Shown here: positions 10,990-24,019 of the stretch, one piece after another
Layout of the letters: each line of letters begins with the position of its first letter
How positions within the stretch are numbered: the stretch's first letter is position 1
DNA from: Atkinsonella hypoxylon
Taxonomy: Eukaryota; Ascomycota; Sordariomycetes; Hypocreales; Clavicipitaceae
Direction: 5' to 3'
Length of the DNA: 64,000 nt
Assembly: GCA_000729835.1 (NCBI GenBank)
Contig: JFHB01000108.1
Location: 37,864 to 101,863 of the forward strand
Translations under genes and position numbers: made by a program
Notes under the pieces: model-generated
Told to the model about the DNA's origin: nothing
Database searches by the model: none
Seen by the model: the letters and a program-made list of their open reading frames with translations, nothing else

Positions 10990-13220
10990 ATATTAAATTT
11001 CTTAGATATTATAGAGCCTTTAGTTAACTTAATAAAGAAAGAAGTTCTATTTTAATAAATAGAGAAATATAAGAGGTTATTTATAAGGCTTAAGGAGGCC
11101 TTTACCTTATACCTAGTCTTAGCCTAGTAGGACCCTAAGAAGAATATAGTAGTAAAGGCTAATTATTTAGGAGAGGCCTTTAGTAGCTGTTTATTCTAAT
11201 ATAATAAAGCTAGTGTGCTGCAGTCTATAGTATACTATTTAGCTAGGTTATCTTTAGCTTAATGTAACTATACTATTTACAATAAGGAGCTCTTAGTAAT
11301 AATATCTTGCCTTAAAGCCTAAGTAGTAGAGCTATAGAAAGTAGTGCACCTCTTTATAATTCTTACTAACTATAAGAATCTAGAATACTTTATATCTTTA
11401 TAAAAGATCTTTAAGCGTTAAGCTAAGTAGGTAGAACTTCTCTCTCTCTTTAACTACTACCTACAATACTGCCTAAAGCTATAGGTAGAGCAACTAAATG
11501 CATTATTACAATAAGAGCAGGATTAAGATAGAGTAACGCTATAAATAGGCTAGGTCCTTTAGCCTCTCTCTATTAGCTACCTTAGCGCTCTCTATAGAGA
11601 TAAGGAGAAGAAGGAGGTTATAGAGGATATTGCAGTAGAAATAGCTAGTAAAGTAACACTAGAAAGTTAACTAGCTATAGCTTTATAGGTGCTAGCTAGA
11701 ATAACGCTATTCTTAAATAAACACTTATAGAGCCTATAGAACTAAAGAGTGTAAAAAGACCTAGTATACCTAATAAGGTTAAATGTAGTTTAAAAGAAGG
11801 AAAGAAAGTTTCTATTAGAAGTAAAGATATAAGAATAGATTATAGATTACACTCTTAATATATAAGAGGCACTAGTTTACTAAAGCTGCCTTTAGGTCCT
11901 TAAGTATAAGCTATTAACTACTATACTAATATATAGAATATATAAGTTATTAATATTAGGCTACCTAGAACAAAATACTACGTTTTAGGCATTAATATAT
12001 AACTACTACTAGAATAGGCTGTTCTAAGATGTTGCTTAATATATTTAAAACTGCTACTATTATAGCAGCTAGAAAAGTAGAAGGTTATAGTAAGGCCTAT
12101 TGTAACCTATCTTAGCGCTAAATAGATATTAGTTATAGATCTCTATAGATTTTATAATAGATTTACTAGCGCTAAACTAGGCTACACTCTCTTACTTAAT
12201 AGTTATTACTAATTAGCTTTTAAAGTATATATAGTTAAAGGCAATAACCTCTATAGAGGTAGAGAAATACACTTAGTAGTTTAAGCACTATTAGTAGTAG
12301 TTTTATAGGTTCCTAAAGTAAATTATCTTTAACTATAGTTTAGATTAATTAAGCACCTTTTAAACTACTCTTTATTGCCTTATTAGAATTAAATAATTAC
12401 TATCTATATTCTATTACCTATAGATAAATAGTAGAATAAAGAGAGTTAATTAAGAAGTATAAGCAATTCTATAGGTTATAGTTGCCTTTTTATAGTTTAA
12501 CTAGCTTAAATATCTCTCTATATACTAGCTAGCTATTAACAATAGAAATTTCTTAGTAATAGGTATAAGTTTAAACTAAGTAATATATAGATATAATATA
12601 GACTTTATCTAGAAGCTAATAGATAAAGGGAAGTCTTAAGTTTTATATAAAGAGTAAGCTTTAGCGTTCCTTAAATAGCTATAAAAGGGTATAAATATTA
12701 CTTAAGCTATAATTAACTTTACTTAGTAGAGGCAGTAAGAGTAGTTAAATAGAAGCTATAAGCTAGTAGAATAGTATAAGGTAAAGAACTTAGTTTAGCT
12801 AATACTTTATTATATTAAAATAAACTACTTAAGTTAAAAGCTTAATTAGGTTATAGTAAAGTATATAGTTATAAATATACTAATACCTTTAACTATAAAG
12901 TTAGATATTTTACTAGAAATTTACTTAGTTTTCTATATTAACTTTATTAAGTAAGCAGTAATAAACCTCTTTCCTTTTTAGTAACTAGTAGACTTAAGGC
13001 CTAGTTTTAAGCTAACTACAATAGATACTAACTTATCCCTTATAGAATATAGAGTAAAGGAAATTCTAGCTGCTAAAAACGCTTTAGGCTAAAGGAAACA
13101 CTATTAAGTACTTATTAAGTAGATAAAATTTATTTAGCCTATATAGAAACTACTAAAAAACTTTCTTAATATAGAGGCACTAAATTAATTTAAGTTATAG
13201 TAAAAAGACGCTTAATTTAA
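10990..13220 (+). pseudogene. Gypsy-1 RT end, RNase H, integrase, chromodomain
   Basis: Continuation of the Gypsy-1 Pol after Copia A. RT thumb at about 10990-11050 ('DIIEPLVNL'). RNase H at about 11100-11560, with 'CNYTIYNKELLVI' and 'LTNYKNLEYF' blocks typical of Ty3 RNase H. Integrase at about 11700-12900: an HHCC region at about 11960-12075, a 'ISIDFIIDLLALN' block at about 12135-12180 holding the first catalytic Asp, and the 'TNSxxxRVNQEV' block at about 12415-12450 where the catalytic Glu appears changed to Lys. A C-terminal chromodomain at about 13039-13200 has 'EYRVKEILAAK' and then 'HYQVLIKQ', as in chromoviruses, where it directs integration to heterochromatin. Stops are TAA/TAG throughout. 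Confidence 0.8.
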
Positions 13221-14154
13221 TAATAGGCTTAGTAAAGATATAGTAAAATTTTATATAAACTTTAATAATAACTTAGTTATCTTTAACTAAAAACAAAAGA
13301 AAATAAACTCTTCTTTATAGAGGCCTATATAATAGCTATAAAAAAAAAATAAAAATAAAAATAAAAGAAATTTCTTAGTAAGTAGTAAAGAGGCAGTAGT
13401 GCTTATAGCGTAAAGGTATAACTACTTAAAAGGCGCCTTATTGCTCTTTAAGCAGTTATAGAATAGAAGCTAAAGGAGCTATATAGTGCCTCTAGAGTAG
13501 TGTAAGAGCTAGAGCTAGAATAGTAGCGCTAGCAGAAGGTATAAGGGCTAAAGTAGGCAAAAATATAAATAGTGCTCTAGATTAAGGCCTTACTCTAGTA
13601 GGTATAAGTAAAAATATAATATTTTAAATAGCTTAATGCCTTAAATATAAAGGTATAGTCTTTAAAGAGAGAAAGATAAAGAAAGAGAAAGTAAAAAGAG
13701 CAGTAAGCTAGGTTAAAGTTATATACTCTAGGAATATAAATAGTAATTAGCGCTATAAGTAGTTTAAGCTTTTAAGCTCTACTTAAAGATAGGTATATTT
13801 TTAGTGTATTACCTTAAGGTTATTCTATAAGGGTAAAGAGATAATATATAGCAGTAAAGAAGTTTTATATAGTAGTAAAGAGGCAGTAGTAGTAAAGATT
13901 AGCAGTATATAATAAAGTATAGGTATAGAAGGCAGCAATAAGGAGAGTATAGTAATAGTAATAGTAGTAGTAAGTATAAAGAGAGATTAGAAGTTATTAT
14001 TAATATCTATAGAGATATACTTATACTTATTAGAGTTAAACTTATTGTTCTTTAGAACAATAAAGGCTATAGTACTCTTATAGATTATAGAAGGAGGGAG
14101 AGTAAGCGTAGAAGAGCTACTAGCTTAAGTTATATAATAAAGAGAAAGAGAGAG
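13221..14154 (+). other. Gypsy-1 tail between chromodomain and 3' LTR
   Basis: About 930 bp of very AT-rich, partly purine-rich DNA, including an A-rich AAAAATAAAAATAAAA run near 13343. A Lys/Asn/Gln/Ser-rich frame with RIP-type stops continues for several hundred bases after the chromodomain and may be its C-terminal extension. I recognise no domain. It ends in AAAGAGAAAGAGAGAG (14139-14154), a good polypurine tract. Confidence 0.55.
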
Positions 14155-14549
14155 TGTAATCTTCTCTTCTATATAATTAATAGTAAGTATATCCTTAAGA
14201 ACAATATTGTAGTAATTATATATATTTGTAATGGACTAACCTAGTGGCTGCTACTAACTAGCATCTATAATAAGAACTATAATTATAGGGAGGAAAGGAG
14301 AAAGAGAGAAGGAACCAGAAGCCTCCCTATGCCCCTGTGCTATATATCTAAGGGGAGGTCTATCCCCTTAGGAGCCCCTTTTAGCATATACTCTATAGCT
14401 AAGGTCCTCTCTCTAGGGCCCAGTAAAGTCTAGCTAACCCCTAGACAAATGCAGCTCGCTTCTATCCCTTTACCTACATAGATCTCTATCTCTCTTCTGC
14501 TGTCCTCTCTCTACTAAAAGACCTAAGCCTAAGGCTTAAGTCTATAACA
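14155..14549 (+). repeat. Gypsy-1 3' LTR (probable)
   Basis: Starts TGTAATCTTC right after a purine-only tract and ends near TCTATAACA, about 395 bp (TG...CA). Beyond it, sequence aligns with Copia C. The stretch 14270-14520 is clearly richer in G+C than anything nearby, with runs such as CCCTATGCCCCTGTGC. The partner LTR is outside the window, so the ends are inferred from PPT, termini and the Copia C' junction. The right end could be off by several bases. Confidence 0.65.
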
Positions 14550-14551
14550 TC

Positions 14552-15885
14552 TAACACTAATTTAAATAAATTAATTATTATACAACTTCTTAACTAAATT
14601 AAACACCTATATCTCTATAATACAGTAATAGAAGTAATTAAGCCTCTATATAGAATTGCTAAAGTAGGTATATATTAGTAGTCTATATACTTCTACTACT
14701 ACTGTAATAATTTAAGTATAGTTATATTAATATATAACCCCTACTTACTAATATTAAACAATAATAACTACTTTAAAATTATTAGAATATAGACTAATAA
14801 TATACTAAAACTAAACAATAGAACCTTCTTTAAATGTAAGAAATTTAAACTATAGAAAGCTAATTTTACTATAAAGCTAAAGTAGAGCTTAACAGCAGAA
14901 ATACTACTAATTTTTAATAGATATATATTAACTAAATCTAATAATAGCACTTTAACCCTTTACTAGAAAGGCTAAAGCAAAAGAATTTAGCCTATTAATA
15001 CTACTAGTGTTAATATAGATTTAACAAAATAATAGTACATTAAGCAATAAGCCTATAGCGTATATATTACTATAATCTATTAACTAAAAGCTATATTTAA
15101 CCTTTCTGTTACTGTATAACAGTAAGATATTATAATTAACAATATTAAGTAACTAAATAAGAGGCTTTAATAGTAGATTAACAACTAAACCTATAGATTA
15201 CAATATATCTTAATAGACCTTCTCTTTACTAAATTATATATATTTATTAATAAATCCTTTATAAATAATAAAGATTTAAGCTTCTAGATAGAATATATAA
15301 TTATTCTAGGCAATAAAGAAGCTTATAAAGAGAATGCTAAATTTGTAATAAAAGGTAATATTATTATATATAGCTCTATTAAAAGCAAGAGAGTTATAAG
15401 GAGCGCACTTACATTAGAACTATACAGTATAGTATAAGGCATAGATATATTATATACTATTAGCACTACGTTAAATATAGTAATAAAGCAGCTATAGATA
15501 CTGCTAATTCTATTAGTAGTCTATATAGATTTATTCTTATTGTATAAATGCTTTATAAAGCTTAGTATAATAAAGGAAAAGAGATTAATAATTAACATTA
15601 TAGCGCTACATTAATTATATAAAAGGCGTAAAATCAACGAAATCTATTAGATTAATAGTAAAGATAATATTGCTAATTTAATAATAAAAGTAACGCTAAA
15701 TAAGACTCTTAAATCCTTTATTAACAACAATAAAGCTAATATATAGGTAGAAAGCTAGGTAAAGAGACCTACAAATTAATATAAAAAGATATTAGATTTA
15801 TTGTTATTTATTTCTTTAATCTATTTTGTTATTACTGTAACTATTAAAGTTACTCTACTAGCACAATAAAAAGAGAGACTACTAG
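14552..15885 (+). pseudogene. Copia C' pol 3' part (RT-RNase H), truncated by Gypsy-1
   Basis: Plus-strand copy of family C, matching Copia C (25423-26780, opposite strand) along its length. It begins inside RT, where Gypsy-1 inserted. The catalytic pair reads Asn-Asn at 14796-14801 instead of Asp-Asp. RNase H follows, ending with blocks 'EKRLIINI', 'RRKINEIYQI', 'NIANLI.KVTLNKTLKSF' and 'VKRPTN' at about 15570-15780, a C-terminus typical of a widespread fungal copia lineage. A purine tract AAAAAGAGAG (about 15868-15877) precedes the 3' LTR. The 5' two thirds of C' must lie left of the window. Confidence 0.85.
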
Positions 15886-16200
15886 TGTTAAAATCGTTAT
15901 AACTCTATTATGCAATTCTAGCACCTATATAGGCAGATATAACTGCTGATTAGTTGTATCTACACATTAGTCTCTACTTACATTAAGGTCACTAATACCC
16001 CTTAATTCCCCCTTAACACAACACTATATCTAAGGCATATAAGGCATCTAATAGGGTATATAATATAGCCTCTTCTGCTAGTTAGATATAACTCCTAGAT
16101 AACCGAATTTAAACCTCTTTAATGTAAATACTAGTGCACTAGTGAACTAGTCGTAGGGCCAACTCGAAGGAGTATAAATAAGACCCTTAGTCTACTAACA
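15886..16200 (+). repeat. Copia C' 3' LTR
   Basis: 315-bp LTR, TGTTAAAATCG to CTACTAACA (TG...CA), homologous to 25108-25422 and 31604-31915. It has a TATA box TATAAATA at 16173-16180 near its end and a perfect palindrome ACTAGTGCACTAGT at 16130-16143. Next to it D' sequence begins with ATAAATAAGG, so the probable TSD on this side is ATAAA (16201-16205). Confidence 0.92.
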
Positions 16201-16851
16201 ATAAATAAGGTTTCTATTTTTAGCTTAAAGCTAGTTAAGTAATTAAGGATATTTTCTCCTTTAAATTAGTGTATATTAAACTTTTTGTTAAAGGTAGCTT
16301 AAGCTTACTGCTTCTTAATAGCTTTACCTATAGCTTTAGTAAGAGCCTTATAAGGTATAGCTATAGCACTATTAGTACTAGCTTTTTTATCTTAAGTATT
16401 TAATTCTATTATAACCTTAGGTTTAAAAGCAACTTTTTTAGAAGATTTACTAGATTAGCTAGAACTAGTATTAGCTGCTTTAAACGTAAAGCTTATACTT
16501 TTCTTTAAAAGATATAGAATACTAAACTTATATAAATAACTAGTAAAATAGCTTAATATAGAAAGTAGATATAAAAAGAATAATTAATTTTACTTAGTAG
16601 AAAGAGTATAATATATATAATTCTCTATATTAACTATACTTTTAATGCTTTTACCTTCTACTTCTATAGTTATATAAGCTTTTAATGCTAAAATATAAAG
16701 GTTAAGAACTTAATTACTAATAATAAAGAATATAAAAATAATTGCTAAGATAAGAATAAAAGAGAAATTTTTCTCTATAATTAAATAATTATAACATTTA
16801 AAAGATCTAAAAACTTCCTTTTTACTATATTAAGGCTATTTTAGCTAAGGG
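16201..16851 (-). mobile_element. Gypsy D' fragment, 5' gag/leader side, part 1
   Basis: Matches D'' at about 56260-56900 on the same strand, starting AGGTTTCTATTTTTAGC against AGGTCTCTATTTTTAGC. In sense (minus) orientation this is the leader or early gag of the family-D Ty3/gypsy element. It was separated from its downstream part by Copia C' on the left and from its 5' LTR by Copia B on the right. No conserved motif is readable, and RIP is heavy. Confidence 0.85.
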
Positions 16852-17555
16852 TATTGAAAATAATAGGGATTACAGGACTAGATAAAAGAGGGTAGTAGTC
16901 TCTTATATTCAGCACCTGTAATTGCTCCTAGCAATTATCACGTAGTGGAAGCAGCAGCGGCCTAAATCAAGCTATAGTGTATAGTATAGATCACGTAAAG
17001 GCAATAAATAACTGTAATAGTAGTATCTTTATATTGAGAGCGCTGTAACGAACTTAGTGAGAGTAGGATCTTAAATCTTTCTAGTCCCTTATAGACCTAC
17101 TAACTATATTAGCGGGCTATAGTCGCTAGAAGGAGCTTATAGGCTACTTAATAATTTCTATAAAAAGATTTACTATATAAAAACAAAAAAATCAACTTAC
17201 AGCTATATAAATAAGACACTTATATATATAATTTAACAAATTCCACTAATAATAAGCAACCCTTATAAGCAACTCTATCTAACAATTATACTATTAAATA
17301 GCCCTAATTCTTAGCTTTTAAATAGTATACTTCTTAAATTTCTACTATTGCTAGTTGTAGAGAAAATCGCTGTTAAAGTTAACTATAGGTTAAGCAACTT
17401 TGCCTTAGTAGATTCTAGATGTTTTGCATCTAGTAACAGCGATATCTTTACTAAAAATTAACGTAATAAGACCTAGTTAGAGTTATGTAATAAAGCAACT
17501 AACAGGCAACTAGCAAGCATAAAAATAGGCTATATAGAGTAGCTTATTTTTAACA
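16852..17555 (-). repeat. Copia B 3' LTR
   Basis: 704 bp, paired with 24020-24723. Its outer (left) end keeps ATCACGTAGTGGAAGC, which reads ATTACGTAGTAGAAGC in the partner. The inner end is correspondingly more mutated, including loss of CACGTGA near 17486. Confidence 0.95.
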
Positions 17556-17805
17556 CTCCCTCTAGAAATGTAAGAAGTAACTAGTTCTATAAGCAACTTA
17601 GTTCCTTTAAAGGATATCTAAGTTAGAATTAACTAACAAAAATACAGTACTAATAACAGAACTAAATAATATAACTAATTCTAGCAATTCCAGGGTAGTT
17701 ATAGTTAAATATAACTAGTTATTGTTGATTGTTTTTGTTGTTTTCAATTTTTAACTGTTTTTCGTTGCTTTTCGATTTTTTAAGTGTTTTTGTTGCTTTT
17801 ATAAG

Positions 17806-20800
17806 CTAGCTAGAAAGCTCTAGTAACTTAATAAATTGTTAATGCTTTTAAATAGTAAGAGGCTTAGTTAGGCTATCTACTAGCATCTAATTTATATTAA
17901 TATAACTAACCTTAGCTATACCTTTACGAATCTTTTCCCTAATATAGTTAAACTTTAAAAGGGTATACTTAGTCCTACTATACAACGTTAGGTTGTAAGC
18001 AGTAACTATAGCGCCTTAATTATTACACCTAATAGAGATAGAAGGGGTTAAAGGCAGCTTTATCTCCTTAAAAAGGCCGTAGAGCTACTCTAATTCCCTT
18101 ATAGCTTTAGATAATGCATTGGATTCTGCTTCTAATATAGAAAGAGCAATAGTACTAGCTTTCTTTAATTTCTAACTAATAGGTCCACTAGCTAGCTTAT
18201 ATAGATAAGCATAGGTTAATTTAGAAGAGACTTTATCACCAGCAAAATCGCTATTACAATAACCAAGAAGGGTCTTAAGTACTTCTTTACAACTAATAGA
18301 ACTATTAGAAGCTTTAGAAGACTTTTTAGAGGAAGACCCTGCTAAAGGGTGTAGACTAGATCGCTTATAAATAATAGTAAAGCTTCTAGTACTACTTAAG
18401 TACCTTAGGAGGTGCTTAGAGGCGTTTAGGTACTCTATATAGGGCTTAGCTAGAAAGGTTAATAGCCACTAAACAGAAAAAGCAATATTAGCCCTAGTTA
18501 GCAACATAAGATACATTATAGTGCCTATTATGCTCTAATAAAGCTTATAATTTGATTTTAAGAGGGGTTTTGTAACTAGTTGCTTTAGAATCCCTAGCTG
18601 TATAGAGATAGAAGCCAGCTTAGTATTTAGCATTTTAAATCTTTCTAGGGCTTTAAGGATATATTGAGATTAGTGGATTTTAATAGACCTTTTAGACCTA
18701 TTACAGGTGATTTATACACCTAGAAAGAATTCTGCTGGTCCTCTATCTTCTATTAGATAAGCTTTATGTAATAGCTTCTTTAGCTTATTAATATAGCTTA
18801 GATTTAGACTAATTAGAAGACAGTTATCTACGTAAGTAGCAATATACGTAGATGTAGCTAGATTATAAAAGACTGCTAGGTCTAATATAAGAGGTTTAAA
18901 TCTATAATTTTGAAGTAATTCTATTAGAATTTGCTGCTATTCTCTAGGACTTTGCTTTAGACTATAGAGGGATTTTTCTAGCTTAATTACTTGCTCTTTA
19001 GAGGGCTTGTAATTATAGCTTTTTAGTAGCTTAGCTACTAATAGCGTTGCTTCTGCAAATTCAACGAATCTATCTAGGATTTCTATATAAATAGCTTCTT
19101 TTAGCTTGCTATTTAAAAACGCTCCTATAAAATCGATTTGCTTAACTTCCTAGTTATTAAAAGCTGCAAGAGCTAATAATATACGCTAGCTAGGAGAAAT
19201 ACTAGTTGCAGCAAAGGTCTCTAGATAGTATTAACCTTCTATTTGCATAAATCTCTTAGCAATAAAGCGGGCTTTATATTTAATAGAATTATTTTCTTTA
19301 TCCTTTTTAAGCCTGTAAATAAGCTTATTCTTTAGAACTCTTTAGCCCTTAGGTACTTAGTCTTTCCCTATAAATTTAAAGGTTCTAGCAGCTAATAGCT
19401 GCTTAAATTCGCTATAGGTAGCTTCTATCTAATGCTGCTTAGCAGAGCTTTTTAGGGCTTGCTTCTACGTATTAGGGAGTTTATCCTTACTATTAGAAGT
19501 AATAGCTGCTTTAGTCCTAGCCTTAAAGTATAGATCCTTAATTAAGGAAAATATATCTCTATCTAAATCTATAGCATCAGCATTAGCTTTAGCTTCTATA
19601 GGTTCTATATTAGCCTAAGGGGCTTCTATAGATATAAGGGCTTTAGGGGCCTCTACAGCTTCTATAGAGTTGCTTAGTAGAAGAGCTTAATTTTCTATAG
19701 GTTCTAGTGGATAATTCAGCACATCTAGATAACTAGGATAAGGATACTTAGGAGTATAATTATCTACTAACTGCTGGTTATTAATTTCTCCCTCTGAAGG
19801 ATTATCCACTATAGAACTAATAGGAACCTTAGGGATACCCTGTAAAATAGAACCTATTCCTTCTATAATTTTAACGAAGCTAGTCTTTATAACAGCTCGT
19901 TTAGAGGGGATGTATATTAGATATACATTAGAACCTAGTGTAGCTAAAAGTCTACTAGGAATAGTTCTTTTAGCTAGCTTCTGCAACCTAAATCGTTGTT
20001 CTAAAGGAATTAGAACTTCGCAATAGAAGCCTATAGCCCTTATTTTAGTAAAATTAGGCTTATAGGTCTTAGAAGGCTCTAAATCAGCTAGATATAGCTA
20101 TTTAGGACTTAGTAGTTTAGTACTATTTGCAGTAGTATTAACTAAATCCACTATAGCAGGAAGGATATAAGACTATAGATATAGAGGTAATTGTAACCAC
20201 TGTAGGGTAGCACGCAAACGGTCTAGAAGTACCCTTATAGCTCTCTCTATTAGCCTATTCTGTTTATAAATATAGGAGTAAGAGGTGCTAAAGCAAATAC
20301 CCTTAGAAAAAAGCTAAGCTTATAACCTAGTATTAATTTCTATACTACTATTAAAATAAAGGTGTTTAGGGTAGCAGTTATACTGGTTTTTTAATTCCTT
20401 AAAGAAGCCTTTAATACAGCTATAGAGAGTAGAACCCTCTTTATTAGCTAGATTAAAAGACCACTTATACTATAATTTTCTATTAATTAGAAAAAGAACT
20501 AGAGGCCTCTTATTATGCAGTATAGGCTCTATTTTAACAGTATCTCTCTCTATAATATCTAAACATCTAGGGAGGTTAGGAATAGTATACTTACTAGGTC
20601 TTCTAACAGCTTTAGCTTAGTTGCAAGCTAGGCAGTTAAAATCCTTTTCCTTGATTTTTGTAAAATTAGGAATACCTTTAGTAATAGAAGCAGTCTTGTT
20701 TAGTAAAGGGAGTCCTATATGCCCTAATCTAACGTGCTAAGTAGCAGCTAATTCTAGGAGCTTCTTATAGGAAGAAGAAGCAGTAGGATTTATACTACTA

Positions 20801-23064
20801 GAATTATTATTAAAGCTAGCTTCCTGTTGCTCCCTATTTTGCTAGATCTCTTAAGAACTATAGGCCTCGTTTAAGGGATCTAGACAGCTATTTCCTCTAA
20901 TATCTAGCAACTTAGGATTTAGACCTTCTAAATCCCTATTATTAGAAGGAATCTAACTAGGAGCCCGTTTAGGAACTAGGGCTAATAGCTCTATAGCATT
21001 GTTATTGGTATTATCTTCTTCTTTAAAATCAGATAATTTCTCGATTCAGCTATATTCCTTAGGATTAAAACTAGGCTGTTAAGGGATTTAAACCTCTATA
21101 GGATAACTAGCATTATAACCACTATTATAACTATTGCTAGCTAGAAATCCTATATAAGAGAGATTAGCGTGGTTTTTACACACTCTAGGGGTCTCTTGCC
21201 CCTTAAGCTATAAGAAGAAACTATACTTTTTAGGATTTAGAAGCCTACAGCAGCTTCTATTAGCTAAAAATAGCTGATTTCTAAGGAGAGTGCTCTCTAT
21301 TAAATAGTACTTTAAACTACTAATTAGGTTAGTATCTAAACCTAGGCAATACAGAGCATCCTTTAGAGCTAAAGGCCTGTATTTAGCTGGATTTATACTA
21401 ACTAGTACCTAGAATACAGCAGTTCCTTGTCTTTTAGGATAAATAGAACCTCCTCTAGTAGCAATAGGCGCGGTTTTACTCTTTTTTATAGGCTTAAAAG
21501 TCCTAAAAAATGCCTTATTGTTAACTATATAATAGGTAGAACCTGTATTATATAGTAAGGAGTTTTTAATTATTCTATTGGAATAGTTAAAAGAAGGGGT
21601 ATTATTACTAGTAGTACTAGTATCACTAGTAGTGGATTCTGTATCTAAATCGTAAGAATTATCACTACTAGAACTGCTAGATTTACTATTGGAATCTATA
21701 GTATCCTAGTTGCTAGTAGATAGGTTATAGCAACCTATAGCAAAAGCAGCTTCTCTATCCTTATTCCTAGAGTTTTTGTTACTTCTTCTTCAGCTCTTCT
21801 ACTTCTTCTTATTCTTAGAGGCTTTATCTGTATCTTTAGAGGTATTAGAATCATTAGAATTAGAATCGTTAGAATTCTTCTTCTAATTAGGAGGATTCTT
21901 TCCTTAATTAGCCTTATTATTATTAGAACTATTAGAAGCCTTATAACTAAGAGCTTTAGATATAAAGGAGCTTTTATCTCTTTATTCTTCTAATAAATTA
22001 GCTATAAGGAACTGTAAATTTAGCATTTTTATAGATAGACCTTGTGCTCTAGCAGCTCTAATAGAATATTGTTGCCTTTTAGCCTAGCTAGGGAAGGTCT
22101 TCTTTAAAGCATTAATATAATAATTTACCTAGTCAATAGGATTAATAGCTATACTATAGAGCTGTAATCTTGCTAGTAAATTATTAAATTTAGCATTAAA
22201 GGCCTCTAAAGATCCCTTATAGTTCGAAAACAATAAGTTATAATAACTAGCATATAGCGTACTATATTGTATTTCAGCACTCTGCAAATACTGCCTAACT
22301 AAAACGTTATAGGCATCTACAGGGGACTTATGCTAGCTTATAGCAGCTTAAGGTCTAGATTAGCAACTATCTCTTATAATTATAAGGATAATAGCTTGCT
22401 CTAAATCTACTAACGTACTAGCTATACTAGAATTATTAATAAATTAAGGGAATCCTAAGGCCCTAAATTAAATAGTTAAAGCTTACTTCTACTGTTTAAA
22501 ATTTTTAGGGCCTTTTAGCTTAGTAGCCTCTAGAATTAAGTAGACCTTCTTATTTAACTCTTTTATAGTGCTTTTATTAAAAGCAGGCAGAAAAGTAGCA
22601 CTATTTAAGGAACTAGAAGGTTTAGGGGCTTTAAAAGAGACTTTAGAAGCTCTTTTAGAAGTAATAGGATCTACTACCTTAGAGGGAGACTCTATAGAGA
22701 GATTACCTATAGATGTAATTATAGTATCTAATTTACTTAGTAAATTAGCTATATTACCTTCATTTTAGCTTTATTTTGCTTTACTATACCTAATAAATCT
22801 ATTTAAGGTCTTTTGTTGCTTATCTATTTAAGCTTTTAGATTAGCTTAAACATTATAGACTTACACTACTCTTTTAGAAGCTAATCTAGCTTCTTTTAGA
22901 GCCTTTTCAGCTGTATAATCTTCTTTATTAGAAGAGAAATCTACTAGCTAAGGGGGGGACCTTGCTGGACTAGGAAAGCTAGTAGCAGCTGTAGCTAGTG
23001 TACTAGAACTACTACCCTGTTTAGGGCTTGTGCTCTTTCCCTTACCTGTTCCTTTTAGTGCTAT
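17806..23064 (-). pseudogene. Copia B gag-pol polyprotein, RIP-inactivated
   Basis: Minus-strand frame of 1,753 codons from ATA at 23064 to TAG at 17806, co-linear with Copia A. Gag lies around 21960-22570, and the Asn/Ser/Lys-rich linker around 21640-21950. Protease is near 21540, with the catalytic Asp codon read as Asn. Integrase HHCC is near 20640-20760, followed by an integrase C-terminal stretch still open at 19687-19986 (99 codons). RT is at 18550-19330, with YVDN near 18830. RNase H is at about 17860-18300, with the 'STLEAESNAL' block near 18120-18150. Stops are TAA/TAG at Gln/Trp sites, many at the same codons as in A, E and G, for example the Trp before the 'EVKQIDF' block. Confidence 0.92.
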
Positions 23065-23999
23065 TTTAAGGGTTTTAATAGCTAATTTAACGCTCTTTAT
23101 AGCTAATTATAGCCTAAATTACAGTGGAAATAGTAGTAAATAACAGTAATAACCTCTACTAGATATTAATAGATTGCTCTATTATAGGCCTAGAAGTGCC
23201 CTATATCTTTAGAAATTATACTGAGATTTTTCTCCAATTTCTTTTGTAATAGGTATAATAGGCTCTAAGGTTGCGTTATATCGCGATCTGTATACATATA
23301 CAATTTGTATAGCAGACTAGATTAACAAGCGGTTGCAAGGGGCATAAAACATAGGTTCTAGCTATTTTTAGCTAAAAAATTCAGGAGATTCTTCTCTAAT
23401 TAGGTTCCAATAAATCAGTGGAGACCTAGGCACAGCTAATTTAGGGATATCTAGCTAATTCCTACTTTAAAATCCCGACTAGTAGGATTACTATATAAAT
23501 TAATTCTGCGACCGAAAACACAGGAATATCTGCAACAAGAGCTGTTAGGCGTGCACTATAAATTGTAGTATAGTCACTAATAGAGGTGCACAGGGTGCAC
23601 AATATAACAAGATAACAGCACAACAACAAGCGATGTAGTGTAGCGCTAAGCTTATTTCTTAATAGAAATAATTGATTAGGCAGTGCCTAATAAAACGATT
23701 CACAATGCAAATGTAATGTATATAGATGTGTATATTTTGATGTTGCACAATAATAGAACCTAGCTATTAAGAATAGCTTTAAAAGTGTGTATATATAGGG
23801 TGCATAGAGTGCAGAAGGCACAGGGTGGGCAGAATAAAAACACCAGTATAGTGGCTGGCGATATATATGCAGCAGGTATTAATAGCTTCCAGCAAGCTAC
23901 TAATAGCAGCAATAGCTGCTAGCGTAGGTCTTAATATAGCTTCTAGTGGGTAATACAGTACACAATAGTAGATTTTAGCGGGCTAACAGCTTGCAGATA

Positions 24000-24019
24000 G
24001 GTCTTCCGGGCTTATAACC
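24000..24019 (-). promoter_or_regulatory. Copia B primer-binding site
   Basis: Plus strand GGTCTTCCGGGCTTATAACC, the reverse complement of the Copia A PBS, directly inside the 5' LTR. No base difference from A or E, despite heavy mutation around it. Confidence 0.65.

Larger units (their letters stand above)
265..14549 (+). mobile_element. Gypsy-1: chromodomain Ty3/gypsy element, 5' end outside window
   Basis: A plus-strand Ty3/gypsy retrotransposon split by a solo LTR (1194-1886) and by full-length Copia A (3139-10984). Removing these leaves about 5.7 kb in the order gag zinc knuckle, protease region, RT, RNase H, integrase, chromodomain, tail, 3' LTR. Its right end abuts Copia C' sequence that aligns with the interior of Copia C, so it inserted into C'. 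The 5' LTR and the start of gag must lie left of the window, beyond the LTR at 1-264. RIP is heavy in the body and weaker in the 3' LTR. Confidence 0.8.

Noticed and set aside
14768..14950. 60-codon minus-strand ORF
   Set aside because: Antisense to Copia C' RT, low-complexity Leu/Ile/Ser composition caused by AT-richness.
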